Source: Propionibacteriaceae bacterium (lineage in GTDB: Bacteria > Actinomycetota > Actinomycetes > Propionibacteriales > Propionibacteriaceae). From it: a stretch of 11,135 nt of DNA. The DNA lies in the NCBI GenBank assembly GCA_031255975.1, contig JAIRRM010000146.1, positions 1-11,135 of the forward strand, given 5' to 3'. Positions 1 to 8,207 of this stretch are shown piece by piece. The position numbers were made by a program, and so were the translations under genes. Position 1 is the first letter of the stretch, and each line of letters starts with the position of its first letter. Below the pieces are notes generated by a model, which was given only the letters and a program-made list of their open reading frames with translations, had not been told where the DNA came from and did not search any database.

Positions 1-896
1 TGCTCAATGTAGCGCTTGGACAGTTCCAGCGACTTCAGGATACGTTCGCGTGACCCCTCGTAGGCACGATCCTCGACCTCAACGCACACCGGCCCGTTGT
101 ACTCCACATCGTTCAGAGCCGAGGCGAACTTGCCCCAGTCGATGTCGCCATGACCAGGCAACTTGGGGCTCATGTACTCCAACGGGTACGCCATGATGCC
201 CACCTGATCCAGTTTGTACGGATCGACGTGAATATCTTTGATATGCACGTGCAGCAGTTTCTCGGCGAAATCGTAGATGGGCTTTATGGGATCCATCATT
301 TGCCAGGCGAAGTGGCTGGGGTCATAATTCAGACCCAGCGCCGATGAATCCAACATGTCGAACACCTTTGCCCAGATGGCAGGCGTGGTGAACAGGTTTT
401 GCCCTCCCGGCCACTGCTCTACTCCGAACAACATGGGGCAGTTCTCAATGCCCACCTTGACGCCTTTGTCGGCGGCGTGGGTCAGAATGGCGGGCCACAC
501 CTCGCGTACCAATTTGAGATTTTCATCAACGGTGAGGCGCTGGTCGCGTCCGATGAATGTGGTTACCAGGTTTACGCCCAGCAACGCCGAGGCATCGATC
601 ACCTTGTGCAAGTGCTCGACGGCTGCGGGGCCGCCTATCGGATCAAGCGGGTTGGGGTAAAAGCCAAGCGACGAGATGGAAACGCCCGACTCGGCTAGCA
701 GCCCGTTTATCTCGGCGGCTTTGCCGTCTGTGAGGGACGCCACATCAAGGTGGCTCACTCCCGCGTAACGTCGCTTCGCCGGGCCGCTCGGCCAACAGGC
801 CACCTCGACGCAACCGTATCCTTGGGATTTGGCTATCTCGATAACCTCAGAGAACTCCCAGCCGTCCAGGATAGCGCTTACGAAACCTACCTTCAT
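1..896 (-). CDS. Sugar phosphate isomerase/epimerase, TIM-barrel (3' end cut by window edge)
   Basis: 298 codons are visible and the frame stays open to the window edge. The last visible residues (SKRYIE) resemble the usual C-terminus of this family, so only a few codons are probably missing. The protein belongs to the xylose isomerase-like TIM-barrel (AP endonuclease 2) superfamily, whose members interconvert keto and epimeric sugars or sugar phosphates in the cytoplasm with a divalent metal. Likely metal ligands are E151 (GIENC), D192 and H195 (NYDPSH), H218 (HVHIKD) and E273/E275 (VEVED). The loop LPGHGDIDW (about 246-254) is also typical. The start ATG at 896 follows GGGAG with good spacing. 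It lies 45 bp downstream of a Gfo/Idh/MocA oxidoreductase on the same strand, a common pairing in inositol and rare-sugar catabolism. The substrate cannot be named from sequence. Confidence 0.9.
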   Translation of the reverse strand, partial: MKVGFVSAILDGWEFSEVIEIAKSQGYGCVEVACWPSGPAKRRYAGVSHLDVASLTDGKAAEINGLLAESGVSISSLGFYPNPLDPIGGPAAVEHLHKVIDASALLGVNLVTTFIGRDQRLTVDENLKLVREVWPAILTHAADKGVKVGIENCPMLFGVEQWPGGQNLFTTPAIWAKVFDMLDSSALGLNYDPSHFAWQMMDPIKPIYDFAEKLLHVHIKDIHVDPYKLDQVGIMAYPLEYMSPKLPGHGDIDWGKFASALNDVEYNGPVCVEVEDRAYEGSRERILKSLELSKRYIE

Positions 897-920
897 GATG
901 TTCTCCCTACTTTTGCTTTC

Positions 921-940
921 CGGTACCCTCCGGGTTACCG
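921..940 (-). other. Small hairpin between oxidoreductase and isomerase genes
   Basis: Arms GGTACCC and GGGTTACC (plus-strand reading, 922-939, extended by a C-G pair) fold into about 8 bp with one bulged base and a 3-nt loop. It lies in the 45-bp gap just after the oxidoreductase stop and about 25 nt before the isomerase start. No U-tract follows on the minus strand, so it is not a convincing terminator. It could tune relative expression or stabilise mRNA ends, or be chance. Confidence 0.35.
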
Positions 941-941
941 C

Positions 942-1997
942 TCAGGGCCGGTTCTCGGGGATGGCAACCGTGCCACCCATACGTGATGACTCCATGCAGG
1001 CGAACACCGCCCGCATCGCGGCCAACGCCTCCGCGCCAGATACCGGCGAGGGGCCCCCTGTCAATACGGCGCTGATGAAGGCGTCGATGACGCCGGAGGC
1101 CGTCTGGTTGTCGTTGGTCTGAATGGCCTCGACGCTGTAGCGTTCCATCGGCTGACCGGGGCGAATGACCTGCACCTGGTAATCGGGGTTGGTATAGATC
1201 TCGATGATGCCCTGCTGACCGTACAGAATCGTGGTGTTGTCTTCGATGCCGTGGAAACTCCAACTGGCCATCATGGTGCCGATAGCGCCATTGCTAAGCG
1301 TGTAAAGCGCGATGGCGTTGTCGTCTACCGCGATGGGGTTGCCTTGGGCGTCCACCTTGTCGTTGCTGGCGAGAGTGGCTTTTGCCTCCACCACGCGCGC
1401 TCCGGTGAGAAAATGCAGCAGGTCTGTCTTGTGTATGCCGAGGTCACCGACGGCACCCATGGTGGTCATCTGGGGGTTGAAGAACCAGGTGTTTGGGCCG
1501 GGGTCAACGCTCCACGTCTCGGGGCCGCCATGGCCGAAGGTGGTGCGGAACGTCACCAGTTTGCCGATGGCTCCCTCGTGGAGTAGCTTGCGGGCCAACT
1601 CGTGTGCCTTGGCGAAGCGTTGATTATGCCCGAGCATCAGCAGTTTGCCTGAAGCGTCTGCCGCCGCGACCACCGCTTCACAATCGGCCAGAGTGGTGGC
1701 CATCGGTTTCTCCAGCAGCACATGTTTTCCAGCCTGTAGCGCCGCAATGGCGATTTCGGCGTGGCTCACGTTGGCCACGCAGATACTCACCGCGTCAATG
1801 GCGGGGTCGGCCAGTAGCTCTGCCCAAGAGTGATACGTTTTGCCGTCGTACGGGGCCGCGCACTCTGCCGCGCGCGCCGCGTCACGGTCGAAGAAGCCGA
1901 CGAGTTTGGCGTTCGGATTGGCGGCGTACTCGGGGATATGTCGCACCTGCGCGATCCTGCCGCAACCGATAATGCCGATGTTAATGGTGTCAGTCAT
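942..1997 (-). CDS. Gfo/Idh/MocA-family NAD(P)-dependent oxidoreductase
   Basis: A 351-residue cytoplasmic dehydrogenase acting on a sugar or polyol. The N-terminal Rossmann fold shows NIGIIGCGRIA (about 6-15), the family signature EKP at 96-98 with likely catalytic K97, and the GDLGIHKTD segment (184-192) whose D/H residues complete the active site in this family. The C-terminal half is the usual alpha/beta dimerisation and substrate domain. Length is normal (about 330-380). I prefer ATG at 1997 because GAGG lies 6 nt upstream and the protein then begins MTDTINIG; an in-frame GTG at 2009 would add four residues. It is the first gene of a two-gene unit with the isomerase downstream. Inositol 2-dehydrogenase-like activity is possible, but the substrate is not determined by anything visible. 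Confidence 0.92.
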   Translation of the reverse strand: MTDTINIGIIGCGRIAQVRHIPEYAANPNAKLVGFFDRDAARAAECAAPYDGKTYHSWAELLADPAIDAVSICVANVSHAEIAIAALQAGKHVLLEKPMATTLADCEAVVAAADASGKLLMLGHNQRFAKAHELARKLLHEGAIGKLVTFRTTFGHGGPETWSVDPGPNTWFFNPQMTTMGAVGDLGIHKTDLLHFLTGARVVEAKATLASNDKVDAQGNPIAVDDNAIALYTLSNGAIGTMMASWSFHGIEDNTTILYGQQGIIEIYTNPDYQVQVIRPGQPMERYSVEAIQTNDNQTASGVIDAFISAVLTGGPSPVSGAEALAAMRAVFACMESSRMGGTVAIPENRP

Positions 1998-2044
1998 GGT
2001 GAGCCTCACAATCCTGCCCCGATGCCAGCTATGCCAACGGGGTG

Positions 2045-2068
2045 TCGCGTAGGTAATCGTATCGCGTA
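2045..2068 (-). promoter_or_regulatory. Candidate promoter region of the sugar gene pair with a direct heptamer repeat
   Basis: On the minus strand TACGAT (2061-2056) fits a TAnnnT -10 element, leaving a leader of about 50 nt before the oxidoreductase start. It is flanked by two copies of TCGCGTA (plus-strand reading, 2045-2051 and 2062-2068, period 17). No good -35 is seen. The repeats could be regulator half-sites; this is weak evidence. Confidence 0.3.
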
Positions 2069-2133
2069 AAACTGTGCCCAGGTGGCCCTTTGGGATGTCT
2101 GGTGCGCTGAGATTGGCGGATTCCGGACGGGGT

Positions 2134-2352
2134 TCAGCGGTTACGCGCCGCTCGGCGTTGTGGGTTGATTATCTTTGCGATCATCTCCGGGGTGAGGCCG
2201 ATCATCTTGGCCAGGTGCGAATAGGTGAAGTCTCCCGATGTGTACAACATACGTACCAGGTGATCGCGCCTATCAAGCGCTTGGGAGGCTAAACGCTTGT
2301 GCTCCTGGGCCGCTAGTTGGGCCTCCCTCGCGGCCGCCAGTCTTATGTCCAT
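2134..2352 (-). CDS. Small helix-turn-helix protein, 72 aa
   Basis: A short basic protein that I cannot assign to a named family. Residues 1-30 are rich in Ala, Arg, Gln and Glu and should form one long helix, possibly a coiled coil. Residues about 40-63 (FTYSHLAKMIGLTPEMIAKIINP) look like a helix-turn-helix: SHLAKMIG as the first helix, LTP as the turn and EMIAKII as the recognition helix. The tail is basic (RRAARNR). The ATG at 2352 has GAGG only 4 nt upstream. It lies 60 nt downstream of rsr on the same strand, separated by a strong hairpin, so it may be a weakly co-transcribed third member of the Ro locus. A DNA-binding regulatory role is inferred from the HTH pattern only. Confidence 0.65.
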   Translation of the reverse strand: MDIRLAAAREAQLAAQEHKRLASQALDRRDHLVRMLYTSGDFTYSHLAKMIGLTPEMIAKIINPQRRAARNR

Positions 2353-2370
2353 ATCGCCTCGCGCAGGGTA

Positions 2371-2404
2371 AGCGGGCCCGCCAACTTCAGTTGGCGAGCC
2401 CGCT
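2371..2404 (-). terminator. Strong 15-bp hairpin between rsr and the small HTH gene
   Basis: Two 15-nt arms (2371-2385 and 2390-2404) enclose a 4-nt loop. The minus-strand RNA pairs along all 15 positions with one G-U wobble and a UGAA loop; the plus-strand RNA has a C-A mismatch at that position. It begins 8 nt after the rsr stop. There is no U-tract on the minus strand, so it may terminate or attenuate rsr transcription as many actinobacterial hairpins do, or protect the mRNA 3' end. The plus strand does run into CTTTTCGTTT, but no plus-strand gene ends here. Confidence 0.65.
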
Positions 2405-2412
2405 CTTTTCGT

Positions 2413-4050
2413 TTACTGACCACGGATGAAGTCTCCAATCAGATTGGGGACGGCACTGTCGAAGCCGGCCACGTCAAGCATCCCGGCGTCCGACGGATCG
2501 GCGATGGAGAACGACGTGGCCGTCGTCGCCACCACAACCAACTTTGCAGGGATGCCCAGTTGGTCACGGTATTGCCTGAGCGCCTGATACGGGTGGATGT
2601 CACCCGCCCAGGTTTCGTTGTCGGTGTACACGATGAACGTGTCCACCGGCACCTTCGCCTTAGCTGCCCAGAGCATCGGCAGTGCGCAGTCGGTACCTCC
2701 GAACGGGAGGTTGTCTGTCTTACGGAGCACATCATCCAGCCGCATTCGCGGCGAGATGTCCAGCTTCGAAATGGCGCACCCTCCGAAGAGGGATGCGCTC
2801 TTCTTGGCGTAAAGCGGTTGTGTCGCCGTAAAGGCCACTACCTCGTAGTCCGGTTCCGTCGCTGCGGTGACTAACGCCATAGCCGCCGTCGCCTCCCGGG
2901 CGCTGAGCGGCATTCCGCTGATCGGTGCCGTCATGGAGCCCGACACATCGAGTGCGAGCAACAGACGCTTTCCGGTCGGCTCGACACCCCCATACGCCGC
3001 ATAGAAGGCGGCATCAAGGGCGTCGAGCACCTGGCGTTCAGGTGTCCACTTGCTGTCGCCGCGTACCCCCTTACCGTTCGCGTAGGTACGCAAGGCGACC
3101 AGCACGCTCATGGGATGCACCCTGGCCCCGTGCAGCCTGACCGGATCGGCCAGTTGCCGTGCGATGAGTTTGCCGGTGTCTCCTCCGGTCAGCCCGAGCC
3201 TGGTGAGGCGCGGCAACTGCCGTAGCAGTGCCGTCTGGGGCAGCCCGGCATGGATCAGCGCCTCCCACACTCCCGTCATGGTGAGCGCGACATCTGGCAG
3301 CGTCTCCCAGGGCATCCCAGGGTTCTCGCTAATCAGCCTGACGAAGTCGGCCTCAGCGCCAGCCGCTCCCAGTGCCTGCGCCTGCGTGTACGCGCCGACG
3401 ATGCTGGGCAGCCCCGCCGTGTCGCCGGTGCCCTTGGAGACGGCCCAGGCGAAAAGATCGCCATGGGCGGCGTCCATCCCGGTGGGGTGGGCAAGACGCA
3501 ACAGATCCCGGTGCGTCCAACCTTCACGTTGCCGGTACTTGACGAGCTGATAGGCCAGCTTGTCGGCGGACTGGTTCAGGTACCAGTCGGCGACCGCACG
3601 CCTGAGCCCGCGCCCCCAGGAGCGGAACTGCCGTACGTATCCGATGAAGATGAACAGGTGTGTGCCGGTACGGGCCACCTGCGGCAGCTTCTCCAGCGCG
3701 TAGGTCCTGCCTGCATCATCGGCAAACGAGGCGGCGATGGCGAGGGCGAACAGCGCCGGATTGGCCCTGGGTGCCCTGCCCGCGACGGAAACCTCGACGA
3801 TGATGTCAACCAACAGCCGGGGATTCGTCTCTGCCAACTGCATCACGATTTCGGCGTTCTCCGCAGCAAGCTCACGAGGCTGGGCGTAGTACGTGCCTCC
3901 TTCGACCCCCAGGGTCAGGAAACGCCGCAGTCGCGCCTCGTCGTCGATCGCGAAGGTGTATCCACCGGCTGAGTTTTCAACCTGATCCTTCCGCGCTCGC
4001 AGTCGTTGGCTGGTTGCCCGCGTGCTAATTATCTTCAATATGTCTGTCAC
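2413..4050 (-). CDS. rsr: Ro60 orthologue Rsr: TROVE domain plus vWA domain RNA-binding protein
   Basis: The 545-residue product has the two-domain layout of Ro60/Rsr. Residues 1 to about 340 are the HEAT-repeat TROVE ring, recognisable from NSAGGYTF, RRFLTLG and GGTYYA near the N-terminus and repeats such as RTGTHLFIFIGYVRQF and MPWETLP. Residues about 360-545 are a von Willebrand A fold with an intact MIDAS: D368-V-S-G-S372, T453 (GGTDCALP) and D477 (VYTDNETW). In known bacteria Rsr binds Y RNA on the outside of the ring and single-stranded RNA ends in the cavity, and helps exonucleases such as PNPase in rRNA maturation and stress-time RNA decay. I chose GTG 4050 because AAAGGAGG lies 8 nt upstream and the product then starts MTDILKII. 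Two Y RNA modules lie directly upstream on the same strand, an arrangement that strongly supports the Ro assignment. Confidence 0.93.
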   Translation of the reverse strand: MTDILKIISTRATSQRLRARKDQVENSAGGYTFAIDDEARLRRFLTLGVEGGTYYAQPRELAAENAEIVMQLAETNPRLLVDIIVEVSVAGRAPRANPALFALAIAASFADDAGRTYALEKLPQVARTGTHLFIFIGYVRQFRSWGRGLRRAVADWYLNQSADKLAYQLVKYRQREGWTHRDLLRLAHPTGMDAAHGDLFAWAVSKGTGDTAGLPSIVGAYTQAQALGAAGAEADFVRLISENPGMPWETLPDVALTMTGVWEALIHAGLPQTALLRQLPRLTRLGLTGGDTGKLIARQLADPVRLHGARVHPMSVLVALRTYANGKGVRGDSKWTPERQVLDALDAAFYAAYGGVEPTGKRLLLALDVSGSMTAPISGMPLSAREATAAMALVTAATEPDYEVVAFTATQPLYAKKSASLFGGCAISKLDISPRMRLDDVLRKTDNLPFGGTDCALPMLWAAKAKVPVDTFIVYTDNETWAGDIHPYQALRQYRDQLGIPAKLVVVATTATSFSIADPSDAGMLDVAGFDSAVPNLIGDFIRGQ

Positions 4051-4058
4051 CACTCCCA

Positions 4059-4066
4059 CCTCCTTT
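4059..4066 (-). promoter_or_regulatory. Strong ribosome binding site that fixes the rsr start
   Basis: AAAGGAGG on the minus strand, 8 nt from GTG 4050 and 5 nt from the adjacent in-frame GTG 4053. It rules against the longer upstream ATG at 4107, which would put the Shine-Dalgarno sequence inside the coding region. Confidence 0.8.
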
Positions 4067-4157
4067 CGCTTACCGAGGAACAGTGACGATGAGGACATGG
4101 GGGGCAACGCGGACGTGTGGTATCGACCGGAAGCCCGTTTTAGATGCTCAGCTTTCT

Positions 4158-4240
4158 CGGGCCAAGCCGGGCCGCGGGATTCGAACCCGTAACGCGGTAT
4201 GCCGCACTCGCCAATGAGATAACCGACCGATTGCGGCCCG
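4158..4240 (-). ncRNA. Y RNA-like module B with tRNA-like fold in normal order
   Basis: The 5' strand (4240-4218) matches that of module A at 18 of 23 positions without gaps, including CGGGCCG and GGUUAUC. The parts follow tRNA order: UA at 4221-4220; a D-arm CUC-AUUGGC-GAG (4218-4207) with the GG pair; a reduced hairpin GCGG-CAUA-CCGC (4205-4194) in place of the anticodon arm; and a T-arm with canonical loop UUCGAAU (4189-4175). Two exclusive closing stems are possible: CGGGCCGC (4240-4233) with GCGGCCCG (4175-4168), or a long Y-type stem with GGCUUGGCCCG (4168-4158), in which C4233 is bulged. It is not a functional tRNA because the anticodon loop is missing and the acceptor-to-D distance is too long. 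The end lies about 107 nt before rsr with no terminator, so it may be processed from the rsr leader. Confidence 0.75.
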
Positions 4241-4273
4241 CGTCGCCTCCCACATCCTCATATTCAGTTAGGT

Positions 4274-4411
4274 GTTGCGGACATGGGTTCACCCGCTGGA
4301 ACTCCCTCCTGCTCTGCCGTTTGAGCTACCGGCGTCGCCGCCGCCCAGGACTCGAACCTGGATGTGGAGGCCCAGATCGTACTTGATAACCAACTGGCTT
4401 CGGCCCGCAAC
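4274..4411 (-). ncRNA. yrlA: Y RNA (YrlA-type) module A with circularly permuted tRNA-like domain
   Basis: The ends pair perfectly: GUUGCGG (4411-4405) with CCGCAAC (4280-4274). The next bases, GGCCGAAG then GUUGGUUAUC, resemble the conserved Ro-binding strand of Y RNAs; C4402 can be bulged as in animal Y RNAs. Inside lies a tRNA-like fold in permuted order: stem CCUCC (4370-4366) with GGAGG (4309-4305); a T-arm with a 5-bp stem and canonical loop UUCGAGU (4361-4345); an acceptor-like hairpin CGGCG-GCGA-CGCCG (4343-4330); UA at 4328-4327; and a D-arm GCUC-AAACGGCA-GAGC (4326-4311) containing the GG pair. It lies just upstream of rsr and begins where the promoter at 4420-4448 would start transcription. 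That bacterial Y RNAs mimic tRNA is known; this fold is my reading of complementarity. Confidence 0.8.
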
Positions 4412-4419
4412 GAAGAGTA

Positions 4420-4448
4420 ACTGTAACGTGTTACAGAGGGGGATGCAA
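4420..4448 (-). promoter_or_regulatory. Sigma70-type promoter of the Y RNA/rsr unit
   Basis: On the minus strand, TTGCAT (4448-4443) and TACAGT (4425-4420) are separated by exactly 17 nt. The first purine at a usable distance is G4411, which is also the first base of the perfect terminal stem of Y module A. This agreement between promoter geometry and RNA 5' end is the main support. Confidence 0.6.
4421..4436. promoter_or_regulatory. Perfect palindrome over the Y RNA promoter -10 (likely operator)
   Basis: CTGTAACGTGTTACAG consists of 7-bp arms with a 2-bp spacer. It covers five of the six -10 bases and reaches into the spacer of the Y RNA promoter, so a bound dimeric regulator would block transcription. 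The regulator is unknown. It is unlike the HAIR site of clpB 105 bp away. Confidence 0.55.
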
Positions 4449-4541
4449 ATCGGGTCGTCGCGTCTTTAGGTATCGCCGGATATAGCGCCGTATCTCGTGC
4501 CTACCAGCCGTAGTTTGCCGGGAATACCCAAGGGTAAAAGT

Positions 4542-4566
4542 AAGTTGAGCGTGATAGACTCAACTT
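4542..4566. promoter_or_regulatory. HAIR element (HspR operator) upstream of clpB
   Basis: AAGTTGAG-N9-CTCAACTT is a perfect 8-bp inverted repeat. Its core TTGAG-N9-CTCAA (4545-4563) matches the HspR-associated inverted repeat consensus CTTGAGT-N7-ACTCAAG except for three outer positions. HspR is known to repress clpB, dnaK and related heat-shock genes in Actinobacteria. It ends 28 nt before clpB, the expected place. hspR itself is not in the window. Confidence 0.85.
4552..4560 (+). promoter_or_regulatory. Possible extended -10 of clpB inside the HAIR
   Basis: TGATAGACT fits TGnTAnnnT and lies within the HAIR, so HspR binding would occlude it. No convincing -35 lies 17 nt upstream. A start site near 4567 would give a leader of about 27 nt. 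Confidence 0.3.
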
Positions 4567-4593
4567 ATCTGATGGCTAGGAAGGTTACTGAAA

Positions 4594-7167
<2,574 letters not shown>

Positions 7168-7202
7168 TCCGAGCAGATCGGCGCTGGTAGGGCTGGCGGG
7201 GA

Positions 7203-8204
7203 TCAACTCTTGATGAAAATGAGGTTCGCCGCGGCGCGTACCACCGTGCCGCCTGGCACCTGAACCGGCCCTTGGCCGTGCCAGTCAGTCAGCAACGCCA
7301 ACACCGCCTGGGTACGTTCGTAGCTGAGTTCGAGGTGGTAAGCCGCCAGCCACTGCCGGATCACGCGGCCTTGCAGGGACGCTGGGGTGGTGGCGACGGT
7401 GGCGGCGTGCAGGGCGCCGGCGTCGGTACGGGCTGTGGCGAGCACCGTCGCCGCCAGTGCGTCCAACTGGTCGGCGTCGGCGCGGGCGAGGTCGGCGGTA
7501 CGGGCCAAAGCCTCGGTGACGCCGGGGCCGAGCACCTCGGCGAGACGCGGCATAAGTTCGGCCCGTATCCGGGCCCGCAGGAACCTGGGGTCGGCGTTCT
7601 GCGGGTCTTGCCAAGGGGTGAGACCGAACTCGGCGCAGGCGGCGGTGGTCGCGGCGCGGCGTAACCGCAGCAGCGGGCGGATAAACTCCGGACTCACACC
7701 GAAACGCTCCGGCATTCCGGCCAGCGAACGGGTGCCGGAACCGCGCGCCAGCCCCAGCAGCACGGTCTCGGCCTGGTCGTCCAGGGTGTGCCCCAGTAGC
7801 ACCAGGTCGGGTGATGTCGCCATCGCGCCCCCACCGCGCAGCGCGGCATAACGAGCGTCACGGGCGGCGGATTCCAACCCGTCGGGTGAATCCACGGCAA
7901 CATTCACTAGAACCACTTCAGCCGGTATGCCGAGCGCGGTGACCTGGCGCGCCGCTTCGGTTGCCACTGCGGCGGAGCCGTGTTGTAACCCGTGATCGAT
8001 CACCATGGCGCTCATTTCGCGCAACGGGTCGGGGCAGTGTGTTTGCACCCATGCGGCGGCGGCGGCCAATGCCAGCGAATCCGGGCCACCAGAGCAAGCG
8101 ATACGTACGGCGCGGCGGCGCGGCGACCCCTCGTCGGCTGCCAGCCAAGGGCGCACCGCGGCGACCACCGCCAGCGCGTTCGGCCCGAGCGCTTTCCGGG
8201 CCAT
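7203..8204 (-). CDS. tilS: tRNA(Ile)-lysidine synthetase
   Basis: 333 residues. TilS uses ATP and lysine to convert C34 of the CAU-anticodon tRNA-Ile to lysidine, so that it reads AUA as isoleucine; it is cytoplasmic and usually essential. The PP-loop motif S38-G-G-P-D-S43 is intact, and VLLGHTLDDQAETVLLGL is the typical second conserved block. Length fits the short actinobacterial form without the C-terminal domain of the E. coli enzyme. ATG 8204 lies 3 nt after the stop of the metalloprotease gene with only a weak GAG upstream, which suggests translational coupling. In mycobacteria tilS is followed by hpt and ftsH, but here the next gene is convergent clpB, 35 nt away. Confidence 0.95.
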   Translation of the reverse strand: MARKALGPNALAVVAAVRPWLAADEGSPRRRAVRIACSGGPDSLALAAAAAWVQTHCPDPLREMSAMVIDHGLQHGSAAVATEAARQVTALGIPAEVVLVNVAVDSPDGLESAARDARYAALRGGGAMATSPDLVLLGHTLDDQAETVLLGLARGSGTRSLAGMPERFGVSPEFIRPLLRLRRAATTAACAEFGLTPWQDPQNADPRFLRARIRAELMPRLAEVLGPGVTEALARTADLARADADQLDALAATVLATARTDAGALHAATVATTPASLQGRVIRQWLAAYHLELSYERTQAVLALLTDWHGQGPVQVPGGTVVRAAANLIFIKS

Positions 8205-8207
8205 TGG

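Noticed and set aside
1998..2009. GTG 2009 as the oxidoreductase start
   Set aside because: The GAGG ribosome site would overlap the added codons; ATG 1997 has the correct 6-nt spacing.
3250..3972. A 240-codon plus-strand open frame opposite rsr
   Set aside because: It lies wholly antisense to the TROVE domain and its translation resembles no known family.
4051..4107. A longer rsr start at ATG 4107
   Set aside because: The extra 19 residues have no family likeness and the strong AAAGGAGG would lie within the gene; GTG 4050 fits the site and the family N-terminus.
4130..4164. A separate rsr promoter, TTGGCC-17-TAAAAC on the minus strand
   Set aside because: Spacing is right but both hexamers are poor and the -35 lies inside the 3' strand of Y module B; not strong enough to annotate.
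4175..4361. Two ordinary tRNA genes, suggested by T-loops UUCGAAU and UUCGAGU on the minus strand
   Set aside because: Neither has a 7-nt anticodon loop on a 5-bp stem. In one the T-arm precedes the D-arm, and in the other the distance from acceptor to D-arm is too long. Their position before a Ro60 gene and the Y-type 5' strands fit Y RNAs better.
4144..4469. Short plus-strand open frames of 80 and 65 codons
   Set aside because: They run antisense through the structured Y RNA modules, have no Shine-Dalgarno sequence and show arginine-rich low-information translation.
7168..7202. A bidirectional terminator between convergent clpB and tilS
   Set aside because: Only a 4-5 bp hairpin (CCGA/TCGG) without a U-tract is visible, too weak to call.
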